NCBI GenBank assembly: GCA_031429035.1
Contig: JANOYU010000060.1
Span: 1-58,883, forward strand
Reading direction: 5' to 3'
Source of the DNA: Methylotenera_A sp031429035
GTDB taxonomy: Bacteria > Pseudomonadota > Gammaproteobacteria > Burkholderiales > Methylophilaceae
DNA length: 58,883 bases
Shown here: positions 49,782-58,068 of the stretch, piece by piece
Layout: the number at the start of each line of letters is the position of its first letter
How positions within the stretch are numbered: position 1 is the first letter of the stretch
The notes under the pieces: generated by a model
The model's input: the letters and a program-made list of their open reading frames with translations, nothing else
Told to the model about the DNA's origin: nothing
Database searches by the model: none
Program-made: the position numbers and the translations under genes

Positions 49782-49882
49782 TTCTTTCTGGAAGCCAGCA
49801 CTAACTTTGTCGCACAGCGTTTGTCGTATTAATTATACTGTCCGCACTTGTGCTTCCTGTTATTGCAGGCTCCAAAAAGAAT
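49781..49882. repeat. Inverted-repeat-bounded unit between hisF and hisI
   Basis: ATTCTTTCTGGAAGCC (49781-49796) and GGCTCCAAAAAGAAT (49868-49882) are imperfect inverted repeats enclosing about 70 bp that contain a further GGAAGC/GCTTCC pair. It may be a small non-autonomous element or a structured RNA; it starts at the hisF stop codon. Confidence 0.5.
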
Positions 49883-49901
49883 TTAAATAGGTAAAAATTA
49901 A

Positions 49902-50291
49902 TTGAACTGGCTAGACGAAATAAATTGGGATGAGAACGGTTTAGTACCCGTCATCGCACAAGATTACAAAACGGGCAAAGTGCTGATGTTTGCTTGGATG
50001 AACCGCGAAGCTTTGTTGCTGACTGACGACACCAAGCAAGCGGTTTACTTTTCGCGCAGCCGCAATAAGCTGTGGCGCAAGGGTGAAGAAAGCGGGCATA
50101 CACAAAAAGTGGTTGAGATTCGTGTAGATTGCGACGAAGACGTGATTTTGCTAAAAATTGAGCAAATGGGCGATATTGCTTGTCATACTGGGCGTAATAG
50201 TTGCTTTTTTAAAAAGCTAGAAAACGGTAGCTGGAATATTGACCAGCCCGTGCTTAAAAACCCTGAAGATATTTACAAAATTATTGTATGA
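49902..50291 (+). CDS. hisI: Phosphoribosyl-AMP cyclohydrolase
   Basis: A 129-residue zinc/magnesium enzyme that opens the adenine ring of PR-AMP. Motifs are D-Y-K-T-G-K-V-L-M-F-A-W-M-N, Y-F-S-R-S-R-x-K-L-W-R-K-G-E-x-S-G-H and D-C-D-E-D, with C-H-T-G-R-N-S-C-F. It is monofunctional; HisE is a separate protein. The start is TTG with only a weak AATAGG upstream. It overlaps hisE by ATGA. Confidence 0.94.
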   Translation: MNWLDEINWDENGLVPVIAQDYKTGKVLMFAWMNREALLLTDDTKQAVYFSRSRNKLWRKGEESGHTQKVVEIRVDCDEDVILLKIEQMGDIACHTGRNSCFFKKLENGSWNIDQPVLKNPEDIYKIIV

Positions 50292-50605
50292 GCGACATTT
50301 TAAACAGACTGGCAGAGTTGCTGGAGCAGCGTAAAAGCGCTGACCCTGCTACGTCTTATGTGGCAAAATTGTATGCCAAAGGCATGGATTCAATACTGAA
50401 AAAAGTGGGCGAGGAAGCGACCGAAACAGTGATTGCGGCCAAAGGTGGTAAGCGCGATGAGATTATTTATGAAACTGCCGATTTGTGGTTTCACACGCTG
50501 ATTATGTTAGCAAAAGCCGAAATTAAACCGCAAGAAGTACTGGATGAATTGGCGCGGCGCGAAGGCTTATCTGGAATCGTAGAGAAAGCCAGTCGGACTG
50601 AATAA
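50288..50605 (+). CDS. hisE: Phosphoribosyl-ATP pyrophosphatase
   Basis: A 105-residue all-alpha NTP-PPase that hydrolyses PR-ATP to PR-AMP. The metal-binding E-E-A-T-E-T and E-T-A-D-L motifs are present. It overlaps hisI by ATGA and the HIT gene by one base (TAATG), so all three are co-translated. Confidence 0.94.
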   Translation: MSDILNRLAELLEQRKSADPATSYVAKLYAKGMDSILKKVGEEATETVIAAKGGKRDEIIYETADLWFHTLIMLAKAEIKPQEVLDELARREGLSGIVEKASRTE

Positions 50606-50931
50606 TGACAACTGACTGCATATTTTGCAAAATCATAAGTGGAGCAATTCCTGCCAAAAAAATCTATGAAGATGCCGATTTTATTGCCTTTAACGACATT
50701 AAGCCAATGGCAAAAGTACACTTTTTAATTGTGCCAAAATTGCATATAGAAACGCTAAAAGACTGTGATGAATCGCATCAAGCTTTACTGGGTAAAGCAT
50801 TATTATTAGCGCCAAAACTGGCGGCCGAACATGGTTTAGTTGGTTTTAAAACGCTAATTAACACCGGCCGTGAAGGCGGGCAAGAAGTGTTTCATATTCA
50901 TGTGCATACATTTGGCGGTGGTGCAGCCTAA
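50605..50931 (+). CDS. HIT-family nucleotide hydrolase (HinT-like)
   Basis: A 108-residue histidine-triad protein with the motif H-I-H-V-H-T-F-G-G-G and N-terminal C-I-F-C-K-I-I-S-G-A-I-P. HinT enzymes hydrolyse nucleoside phosphoramidates and adenylated amino acids. It is placed between hisE and tatA as in many betaproteobacteria. Confidence 0.92.
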   Translation: MTTDCIFCKIISGAIPAKKIYEDADFIAFNDIKPMAKVHFLIVPKLHIETLKDCDESHQALLGKALLLAPKLAAEHGLVGFKTLINTGREGGQEVFHIHVHTFGGGAA

Positions 50932-50985
50932 ACCGCCAAAGATTTAAAGGCAGATGGTGGCACAGTTTAAACCGCAGTAAATTTA

Positions 50986-50999
50986 CTACTGGCCAGTAG
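50986..50999. repeat. 14-bp perfect palindrome upstream of tatA
   Basis: CTACTGGCCAGTAG. The following GCCTCATAGAATAAGG resembles a degraded dispersed palindromic element. No function is assigned. Confidence 0.4.
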
Positions 51000-51023
51000 G
51001 CCTCATAGAATAAGGAGATTGAA

Positions 51024-51284
51024 ATGGGTTCATTTAGTTTATGGCATTGGTTAATTGTATTATTAATTGTGGTGTTGGTATTTGGCACCAAAAAATTGCG
51101 TAATATGGGCAGCGATGTGGGCGGCGCGGTAAATGAGTTTAAAAAAGCCATGAAAGACGGCCAAGATAAAGTGGCGGATGAAGCCGATAATGCTGGCACG
51201 ACATCATCTGGAACTACAATTGAAGGCGAAGTGGTGAGTAAAACGACGAGTAAAACGACTAGCAAAACCAAAGATAAAGTTTAA
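51024..51284 (+). CDS. tatA: Twin-arginine translocase subunit TatA
   Basis: An 86-residue protein with a short N-terminal membrane helix (L-W-H-W-L-I-V-L-L-I-V-V-L-V), the F-G hinge and an amphipathic helix (K-K-L-R-N-M-G-S-D-V-G-G-A-V-N-E-F-K-K-A). TatA forms the pore-like assembly for folded proteins. The C-terminus has a T-S-K repeat. A good AAGGAG site precedes the start. Confidence 0.93.
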   Translation: MGSFSLWHWLIVLLIVVLVFGTKKLRNMGSDVGGAVNEFKKAMKDGQDKVADEADNAGTTSSGTTIEGEVVSKTTSKTTSKTKDKV

Positions 51285-51292
51285 GCAAAAAC

Positions 51293-51739
51293 GTGTTTGA
51301 CGTTTCTTTTTCTGAGTTAATGGTCATCGCAGTGGTGGCTTTGCTGGTGATTGGCCCAGAAAAGTTACCAAAAGTGGCGCGTACTGTGGGCGCTTTCACT
51401 GGTCGCATGCAGCGCTATATGGCGCAAATTAAAGAAGAAGTAAACCGCGAGGTGCGCTTTGAAGAGCTGCAACAATTACAGCAAGAAATTAAACAAACGG
51501 TAGAAACCAAAATCGTTAAACCACTCGAACAAGAGGCAGATGGCCTGAGAGGCAGTATCTATGCGGCTGCTGGCGATGCCAAAATAAAGCCTATAGTTAA
51601 AGCAACATCAAAAAAATTAAAATCCACTGCAAATAAATCTACTGCTGTAGCAAAAACACAAACTGCTAAAGCCGCAACAGCTAAACCAAAAATACCAACA
51701 ACAAAATTACCTGCAGCAAAAGCCGCTAAGTCTAAATGA
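51293..51739 (+). CDS. tatB: Twin-arginine translocase subunit TatB
   Basis: A 148-residue protein beginning M-F-D-V-S-F-S-E-L-M-V-I-A-V-V-A-L-L-V-I-G-P-E-K-L-P, the TatB N-terminal hallmark. An amphipathic helix follows, with a Lys/Ala/Thr-rich tail. It forms the substrate receptor with TatC. The start is GTG, 8 bp after tatA. Confidence 0.93.
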   Translation: MFDVSFSELMVIAVVALLVIGPEKLPKVARTVGAFTGRMQRYMAQIKEEVNREVRFEELQQLQQEIKQTVETKIVKPLEQEADGLRGSIYAAAGDAKIKPIVKATSKKLKSTANKSTAVAKTQTAKAATAKPKIPTTKLPAAKAAKSK

Positions 51740-51766
51740 CTGCCCAGTTAAAAATTGACTAGCTGA

Positions 51767-52513
51767 ATGACACCGACTGAATCTTTTATTTCTCACTTAA
51801 TCGAGCTGCGCAATCGCTTACTTAAAATTGTGCTGGGTTTGGTGTTGGTGTTTATTTGCTTGTTTCCGTTTGCTAATAAAATTTACGCATTGCTGGCTGC
51901 GCCTATGTTGGCCAAGCTGCCTGCAGGCGGCCAGATGATTGCCACTGCGGTCACTACGCCATTTTTTATCCCGATGAAAGTGGCCATGATGGCAGCATTT
52001 GTTATTTCACTGCCGCATACTTTGTACCAAATTTGGGCGTTTGTGGCGCCGGGTTTGTATGCGCATGAGAAAAAACTGATGTTGCCAGTAATAGCCGCCA
52101 GCAGCATTTTATTTTTGTGCGGCATGGCGTTTGCCTATTTTGCCGTGTTTCCCACTGTATTTGGCTTTATCATTGGCAGCGCGCCAGTTGGCGTGGCGGT
52201 AATGACCGATATTTCACAATACCTCGATTTTGTGATGACACTTTTTATGGCTTTTGGCCTAGCGTTTGAGGTGCCGATTGCGGTAGTGTTAGTGGCGCGT
52301 TTTGGTTGGGTGACGATTGCACAGCTAAAAGAAGCGCGCAGTTACGTGATTGTTGGCGCGTTTGTGCTGGGCGCTATTTTTACGCCACCCGATATTATTT
52401 CGCAGTTTATGTTGGCGGTTCCATTGTGGTTGTTGTACGAAATTGGCATATTGGTGGCGCGCTATACAACACCCAAAGATACCAAGCCCAAAACCAATTC
52501 AATTAAAGCTTAA
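51767..52513 (+). CDS. tatC: Twin-arginine translocase subunit TatC
   Basis: A 248-residue six-helix protein that recognises twin-arginine signals. Conserved segments are S-H-L-I-E-L-R-N-R-L, Y-Q-I-W-A-F-V-A-P-G-L-Y-x-H-E-K and F-G-L-A-F-E-V-P-I. It completes the tatABC operon. The Rieske protein encoded nearby is an expected Tat substrate. Confidence 0.95.
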   Translation: MTPTESFISHLIELRNRLLKIVLGLVLVFICLFPFANKIYALLAAPMLAKLPAGGQMIATAVTTPFFIPMKVAMMAAFVISLPHTLYQIWAFVAPGLYAHEKKLMLPVIAASSILFLCGMAFAYFAVFPTVFGFIIGSAPVGVAVMTDISQYLDFVMTLFMAFGLAFEVPIAVVLVARFGWVTIAQLKEARSYVIVGAFVLGAIFTPPDIISQFMLAVPLWLLYEIGILVARYTTPKDTKPKTNSIKA

Positions 52514-52525
52514 TTATTCCTATGC

Positions 52526-52556
52526 TCTGCAAGCCAATATCTATGCGGCTTACAGC
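52526..52556. repeat. Dispersed palindromic element, intergenic copy after tatC
   Basis: Reverse orientation, 27 of 31 bases match: TCTGCAAGCC, AATATCTATGC, GGCTTACAGC. It lies between tatC and the protease gene, which converge. Confidence 0.75.
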
Positions 52557-52631
52557 GCATCTATATATTTCCAGTAAAAATTTTCAGTAAAACGTTATCA
52601 CAGTAAAATATAAGTGTTAATTAAATTATTA

Positions 52632-53822
52632 CTATTTATTTTTGGCTGCTGGTTTTGGCCGTTTGCCCACCGCTACTTTTACTATCAGCTCTTTTTCAGC
52701 GCGTGCTATTTTTAATTCTGCTTTGTCATTGGGCTTAAGTGCAGCAATAATATTGAGCATGCCGCTGCTATCTAGCACCTCTTTATTGTTAATCGCCAGC
52801 AAAATATCGCCTGCTTTTAATCCCGCCACATCGGCTGGGCTATTGCGCAACACACCTGCAATCAGCGAGCCGCTCGCCTGCTTTAACTTAAACGATTCGG
52901 CTAGCTCAGGCGTAATATCTTGCGCTTCAATGCCTATCCAGCCGCGCGTCACACTGCCATTGACAGCAATTTGCTCCATCACTTGTTTGGCAATGCTGGC
53001 TGGTATGGCAAAACCTATACCCATGCTGCCACCGTTACGCGAATAAATAGCACTGTTAATACCAATTAAATTACCATTGGCATCAATCAGCGCGCCGCCA
53101 GAGTTGCCGGGGTTTATTGACGCATCAGTTTGAATAAAATTTTCGTAAGTATTAATGCCCAAATGGTTACGCCCAAGCGCGCTGACTATGCCTTGCGTAA
53201 CGGTTTGGCCTACGCCAAAGGGGTTGCCAATGGCCAGCACCACATCGCCCACATTCAGTTTTTCGTCGGCGGCAAAGGTAATAGCGGGCAGTTTTTCAGC
53301 TTCTACTTTTAACACAGCCAAATCGGTATCGGGGTCGGTCCCCACCACTTTTGCCGATAGTTTTCTGCCATCAGCTAACGCCACTTCAATTTCATCGGCG
53401 CTGGCAACCACGTGTTCATTGGTTAAAATTAGGCCTTGCTCGCTCACAATAACGCCACTGCCCAAGCTGCTTTCAGGCTGGTCGTTGCCATTTCCTTGAT
53501 TATTATCTGGTTGATCCTCAAAAAAATGTTTATATAACGGGTCGTCTTTAAATTGCTCGTGTGGGTTAGCGGCAGATAGTTTGCTAGTGGTAAAAATATT
53601 CACCACTGCAGGCATCGCCTTGTTGGCAGCCACGCTATAACTGCCCACTGCGTAGGCTTTTTGCTGCTGTTTAGCGCTATTCGCACTGCTAGGTTCAACC
53701 TGATTAATGATAATAGCCTCATTGCCAGTTTCTAGTAAATGTGGGTAAAACATGCGCAGCACAAACAGTAAACCCAAGCAGGCGGTGACAGATTGTGCAA
53801 AAATAAGCCAAATGCGTTGCAT
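52632..53822 (-). CDS. DegS/AlgW-like membrane-anchored serine protease
   Basis: A 396-residue HtrA-family protease with an N-terminal membrane anchor (about 5-24) rather than a cleavable signal. The catalytic triad is seen as T-N-E-H-V-V, D-T-D-L-A-V-L and P-G-N-S-G-G-A-L, followed by one PDZ domain (about 285-385). A single PDZ and N-terminal anchor fit DegS/AlgW, which start RseA/MucA-type cleavage in envelope stress. A Gln/Asn-rich insert (about 98-112) precedes the protease domain. No rseA or mucA lies nearby. Confidence 0.88.
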   Translation of the reverse strand: MQRIWLIFAQSVTACLGLLFVLRMFYPHLLETGNEAIIINQVEPSSANSAKQQQKAYAVGSYSVAANKAMPAVVNIFTTSKLSAANPHEQFKDDPLYKHFFEDQPDNNQGNGNDQPESSLGSGVIVSEQGLILTNEHVVASADEIEVALADGRKLSAKVVGTDPDTDLAVLKVEAEKLPAITFAADEKLNVGDVVLAIGNPFGVGQTVTQGIVSALGRNHLGINTYENFIQTDASINPGNSGGALIDANGNLIGINSAIYSRNGGSMGIGFAIPASIAKQVMEQIAVNGSVTRGWIGIEAQDITPELAESFKLKQASGSLIAGVLRNSPADVAGLKAGDILLAINNKEVLDSSGMLNIIAALKPNDKAELKIARAEKELIVKVAVGKRPKPAAKNK

Positions 53823-53882
53823 ATATAAAACTTTAAAATTATTTAATGATGATTAGTATAGGTGAACTGCGAGTAAAAAAAT

Positions 53883-54629
53883 ATGAAAATAGATGCACTT
53901 AACAATTATTTAAACACCTTATTGCAGCCCGAGCGCTTTAGTGATTATTGCCCGAATGGCTTGCAGGTAGAAGGCAAAGCAGAAATTAACAAGATAGTCA
54001 CGGGCGTTACCGCCAGCATGGCTTTGTTAGAGGCCGCCTTGGAAGCCAATGCCGATGCGGTGCTGGTGCATCATGGTTATTTTTGGCGTGGTGAAAACTT
54101 GGCGATTACAGGCATTAAAAAGCGCCGCATTCAATTTTTATTGCAGCATGAAATTAACTTATTTGCTTATCATTTGCCGCTAGACGCACATGCCACGCTA
54201 GGCAATAACGCCATGCTGGCCAAGCAATTAGGCTTAACTGTGACTGGTAAAACTGGCGAAAAAGAAATGTTGCTGTTGGCGGAATTAAATGCGCCACAAA
54301 GCCTCAAAACATTTGCAAATTTGATTGAAACTAAATTGGCGCGTAAACCGCAAGTGATTGGCGATTTAAATAAACCAGTAAAAACTGTGGCTTTATGCAC
54401 TGGTGCTGCACAAGGTTATATAGAGCAAGCGCTGGCAGCAAATGTAGATGTATACATTAGTGGCGAGATTTCAGAGCAAACGGTGCATGTGGCGCGTGAA
54501 AGTGGCATGTCTTATATATCTGCAGGCCATCACGCAACAGAACGTTACGGTGTGCAAGCATTAGGTGAACATCTGGCGCAAAAATTTGCTTTGCAGCACA
54601 CGTTTATAGATTGCGATAATCCAGTTTAA
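53883..54629 (+). CDS. Nif3-like dinuclear metal centre protein (YbgI family)
   Basis: A 248-residue NIF3/GTP cyclohydrolase I type 2 family protein with C-P-N-G-L-Q-V-E-G, H-H-G-Y-F-W, A-Y-H-L-P-L-D-A-H, S-G-E-I-S-E and G-H-H-A-T-E-R-Y-G, the metal-binding set. The biochemical role is unsettled. It commonly neighbours the HtrA-like gene and petABC in betaproteobacteria. Confidence 0.9.
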   Translation: MKIDALNNYLNTLLQPERFSDYCPNGLQVEGKAEINKIVTGVTASMALLEAALEANADAVLVHHGYFWRGENLAITGIKKRRIQFLLQHEINLFAYHLPLDAHATLGNNAMLAKQLGLTVTGKTGEKEMLLLAELNAPQSLKTFANLIETKLARKPQVIGDLNKPVKTVALCTGAAQGYIEQALAANVDVYISGEISEQTVHVARESGMSYISAGHHATERYGVQALGEHLAQKFALQHTFIDCDNPV

Positions 54630-54771
54630 TCCTGAATTTATTCTATGTATTTCAATTACTTATGCAATTAAAATTTGCTTATTTCGCAATAAAATGTATA
54701 ATGCGCGGCTTACTTAAACCCGCGTAAATTCCAAAACAATTTAGCCCCAAAAAGGCTACAAGGATGATTGA

Positions 54772-55413
54772 ATGGCAGACAAAAAAAATGAGATTAGCGC
54801 TGATAAAAACGCGCTATCTTTCACGGCACCTAGCCAAATTGACCAAGAAAAACGTAATTTTTTAATTACCGCAACTGCTTGCACAGGCGCAATTGGTGCG
54901 GCTGCTGTGGCAGTGCCGTTTATTGGCAGCATGCTGCCTAGCGAGCGTGCAAAAGCCGCTGGCGCGCCTGTTGAGGTTGATATTAGTAAAATTGCACCTG
55001 GTACATTTATTACTGCAGAGTGGCGCGGCAAACCTGTGTGGATTATTAACCGTACGCCAGAACAAACTGCAGAACTAGCAAAACATAACGATCAGCTTTC
55101 TGACCCTGAATGCGAAGTGCCGCAGCAACCAGCGTATTGCAAAAATGCGCATCGCTCGATTAAAGACAATATGGCGGTAGTGGTGGGTATTTGTACGCAT
55201 TTGGGTTGTTCACCAAGCGCTAAGTTAGAGGTGGGTGGCGATATGGGCGAAAACTGGGCAGGCGGTTTTTTCTGTCCATGTCATGGCTCTAAGTTTGATT
55301 TGGCTGGTCGAGTATTTAAAGGCTCGCCTGCGCCAACTAATTTAATCGTGCCGCCACATCAATATTTAACTGAATCCACCTTGTTAATTGGTGTTGATAC
55401 GGCGGGGGCATAA
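54772..55413 (+). CDS. petA: Ubiquinol-cytochrome c reductase Rieske iron-sulfur subunit
   Basis: A 213-residue Rieske protein of the bc1 complex. The [2Fe-2S] ligands are in C-T-H-L-G-C and C-P-C-H-G-S. The N-terminal export/anchor segment reads E-K-R-N-F-L then a long hydrophobic helix; the expected twin arginines are Lys27-Arg28. Tat-dependent insertion is known for Rieske proteins. The petB ATG begins one base after its stop. Confidence 0.95.
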   Translation: MADKKNEISADKNALSFTAPSQIDQEKRNFLITATACTGAIGAAAVAVPFIGSMLPSERAKAAGAPVEVDISKIAPGTFITAEWRGKPVWIINRTPEQTAELAKHNDQLSDPECEVPQQPAYCKNAHRSIKDNMAVVVGICTHLGCSPSAKLEVGGDMGENWAGGFFCPCHGSKFDLAGRVFKGSPAPTNLIVPPHQYLTESTLLIGVDTAGA

Positions 55414-55414
55414 T

Positions 55415-56707
55415 ATGGCTGAAAAAATGGTAGAAACCAAAGGAATATTGGGCTGGATAGATAAACGCTTTCCGTTAACTAGCAATATTAAAAATCACTT
55501 AACTGAATATTACGCACCCAAAAACTTTAATTTTTGGTACTTTTTTGGCTCGCTAGCTTTATTGATATTGGTGATGCAGATTGCTACTGGCATCTTTTTA
55601 ACCATGCATTACAAGCCCAGCGCTGCAGACGCGTTTGCTAGTGTGGAATACATTATGCGCGACGTATTTGGTGGCAATATCATCCGTTACATGCACTCGA
55701 CAGGCGCATCCATGTTTTTTGTGGTGGTGTATTTGCACATGTTTCGCGGCGTAATTTACGGGTCATACAAAAACCCAAGAGAGCTGATTTGGCTATTTGG
55801 CGTGGCAATTTTCTTGTGTTTGATGGGCGAAGCGTTTTTTGGCTACTTATTGCCTTGGGGTCAAATGTCTTACTGGGGCGCACAAGTGATTGTGAATTTA
55901 TTTTCAACCATTCCGTTGATTGGGCCAGATATTTCAGAATGGCTGCGTGGCGATTATTTGGTTTCAGATGCCACTTTAAACCGCTTTTTTGCGTTTCACG
56001 TAATTGCCTTGCCGTTGGTGCTGTTGGGCTTGGTTATGTCGCACTTAATTGCACTGCACGAGGTTGGTAGTAACAACCCCGATGGCGTTGAGATTAAGGC
56101 CAATAAAAATAAAGCAACTGGTATTCCGCTCGATGGCATTCCGTTTCACCCGTATTACACGGTTAAAGATTTGGTTGGCGTGATGGTGTTTTTAATTGTG
56201 TTTTGCAGCATTTTGTTTTTTGCGCCAGAAATGGGAGGCTACTTTTTAGAGGCCAATAACTTTGTGCCAGCTAACCCGCTAGTCACGCCCGAGCACATTG
56301 CGCCAGTATGGTATTTCACACCTTACTATTCTATTTTAAGGGCAATTCCGCCAATTGGTGTGTCGCAGTTTCCTGGCGTTGCGGCCATGGGTTTATCGGT
56401 GATGATATTTGCTTTACTGCCTTGGTTAGATCGCAGCCCAGTGAAATCGATTCGCTATCGCGGTACGCTATATAAAGCTTGGTTGGCCGCGTTTGTAGTG
56501 AGCTTTGTGGTGCTAGGTTATTTAGGCACAGTACCTTCAAATGTTTGGGGTCAGTTTGGCGTTAACCTGCCGTTGTTGGGCGGTGCAGATCGCGCCACCG
56601 TGGTTGCGCGTTTTTTCACAGCTGTTTATTTTGCATTTTTCTTTTTAATGCCTATCTACACCACGCTTGATAAAACCAAGCAAGTGCCAGAAAGGGTCAC
56701 TGACTAA
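55415..56707 (+). CDS. petB: Cytochrome b of the bc1 complex
   Basis: A 430-residue, eight-helix cytochrome b that carries both quinone sites and two haems. Haem ligands lie in helices containing S-T-G-A-S-M-F-F-V-V-V-Y-L-H and F-F-A-F-H-V-I-A-L-P; the Qo motif appears as T-P-E-H-I-A-P-V-W-Y (PEWY variant region). ATG at 55415 follows GGGGGC at a suitable distance and starts the conserved M-A-E-K. An upstream in-frame ATG at 55388 is inside petA and is not used. Confidence 0.95.
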   Translation: MAEKMVETKGILGWIDKRFPLTSNIKNHLTEYYAPKNFNFWYFFGSLALLILVMQIATGIFLTMHYKPSAADAFASVEYIMRDVFGGNIIRYMHSTGASMFFVVVYLHMFRGVIYGSYKNPRELIWLFGVAIFLCLMGEAFFGYLLPWGQMSYWGAQVIVNLFSTIPLIGPDISEWLRGDYLVSDATLNRFFAFHVIALPLVLLGLVMSHLIALHEVGSNNPDGVEIKANKNKATGIPLDGIPFHPYYTVKDLVGVMVFLIVFCSILFFAPEMGGYFLEANNFVPANPLVTPEHIAPVWYFTPYYSILRAIPPIGVSQFPGVAAMGLSVMIFALLPWLDRSPVKSIRYRGTLYKAWLAAFVVSFVVLGYLGTVPSNVWGQFGVNLPLLGGADRATVVARFFTAVYFAFFFLMPIYTTLDKTKQVPERVTD

Positions 56708-56708
56708 T

Positions 56709-57413
56709 ATGAAAAAACTACTTTTATTGCTGGCTGTGCTACCAGCATTGGGATTGGCTAATGAAGCTAAAATTGGCGTTACTGCACCAATTGATGCAAC
56801 AGATCATGCATCGTTACAGCGCGGTGCAAAAATATTTGTCAACAACTGCTTAAATTGCCACAGTGCTAATTACATGCGCTATAACCGTTTAAAAGATATT
56901 GGCTTAACCGAGGCGCAAATTAAAGATAATTTATTATTTGCGGGTGATAAAGTTGGCGACACCATGAAAGTGGCCATGAACCCAGTTGATGCCAAAAAAT
57001 GGTTTGGCGTAGCACCGCCAGATTTATCGGTAGAAGTGCGCGCGCGTGGCGCAGATTGGGTGTACGCTTATTTGCGCGGTTTTTACCGTGATGAAACCAG
57101 CCCAACCGGCTGGAGCAACTGCGTGTTTGATGCAAAAACCTGCAAAGTCGCCATGCCGCATGTGCTGTTTGAGCTGCAAGGCGAGCAAGTGATGAATCAC
57201 GAAACGCATAAACTAGAGCTGGTGAAACCTGGCAAATTAAGTCCAAGCGAGTACAACACCTATGTGGGTGATTTAACCAATTTTATGGCTTACATGGCCG
57301 AGCCAGGTAAGCAACAGCGCCAGAATTTAGGTTGGTATGTATTATTGTTTTTAGGCGTAATGTTGGTATTGGCGAAAAAAATTAAAAATGCCTACTGGAA
57401 AGATATTCAGTAA
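56709..57413 (+). CDS. petC: Cytochrome c1 of the bc1 complex
   Basis: A 234-residue membrane-anchored cytochrome c1. It has a signal peptide (L-L-L-L-L-A-V-L-P-A-L-G-L-A), the haem site C-L-N-C-H-S-A-N-Y-M-R-Y-N, P-P-D-L-S-V, Y-L-R-G-F-Y-R-D and a C-terminal anchor (W-Y-V-L-L-F-L-G-V-M-L-V-L). ATG at 56709 directly follows the petB stop and gives the proper signal peptide. The electron acceptor could be the cytochrome c4 encoded at 31928. Confidence 0.94.
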   Translation: MKKLLLLLAVLPALGLANEAKIGVTAPIDATDHASLQRGAKIFVNNCLNCHSANYMRYNRLKDIGLTEAQIKDNLLFAGDKVGDTMKVAMNPVDAKKWFGVAPPDLSVEVRARGADWVYAYLRGFYRDETSPTGWSNCVFDAKTCKVAMPHVLFELQGEQVMNHETHKLELVKPGKLSPSEYNTYVGDLTNFMAYMAEPGKQQRQNLGWYVLLFLGVMLVLAKKIKNAYWKDIQ

Positions 57414-57464
57414 TTTTTTGTACGCAAATAGGTAATTTAGAAAAATTAAAAGGGAAGTAAACAA

Positions 57465-58064
57465 ATGATGAAATTATATTCAGGCTCGGTAGATCCATAC
57501 AGCCACCGCTGCCGCATTGTGCTGTTTGAAAAAGGCATGGATTTTGAAGTCATCGACGTCGATTTAGCCAATAAAGCCGAAGATTTGGCGATTTTGAATC
57601 CTTATGGTGAAGTGCCAGTGCTGGTAGAACGCGATTTAATCCTATCTGAAGCCAATATTATTAACGAATACATCGATGAGCGCTTTCCGCATCCGCAACT
57701 AATGCCGGCCGACCCGGTGATGCGCGCGCGCGCGCGTTTATTTTTGTATAATTTTGAAAAAGATTTATTCGATTATATTAAAGATATTAGTTCTGACAAC
57801 GAAGAAGTTGCCGACAAAGCACGTAAAACCATACGCGATAACCTTACTCAAATAGTTCCGATTTTTAGCAAGCAAAATTACTTGCTGGGCGATGAATATT
57901 CGATGCTAGATGTAGCCGTGACACCATTATTATGGCGCTTAGGCCACTACGGTATTGATTTGCCAAACCAAGCGGCGCCATTATTAAAATATGCTGAGCG
58001 CCTATTTTCAAGACCTCTTTACGCTGACGCAATGACACCGTCAGAAAAAGCAATGCGTAAATAA
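57465..58064 (+). CDS. sspA: Stringent starvation protein A (GST fold)
   Basis: A 199-residue protein with a GST-like fold that associates with RNA polymerase. The N-terminal thioredoxin-like domain has Y-S-G-S-V-D-P-Y-S-H-R-C-R and E-V-P-V-L-V-E-R, with a helical C-terminal domain. It lacks the usual GST activity residues, as in SspA. It is located after petC and before sspB, the standard order. Confidence 0.93.
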   Translation: MMKLYSGSVDPYSHRCRIVLFEKGMDFEVIDVDLANKAEDLAILNPYGEVPVLVERDLILSEANIINEYIDERFPHPQLMPADPVMRARARLFLYNFEKDLFDYIKDISSDNEEVADKARKTIRDNLTQIVPIFSKQNYLLGDEYSMLDVAVTPLLWRLGHYGIDLPNQAAPLLKYAERLFSRPLYADAMTPSEKAMRK

Positions 58065-58068
58065 AAGC

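Noticed and set aside
53955..53972. GGCTTGCAGG in the Nif3-like gene
   Set aside because: It encodes the conserved N-G-L-Q-V-E-G motif of the family and has no left arm.
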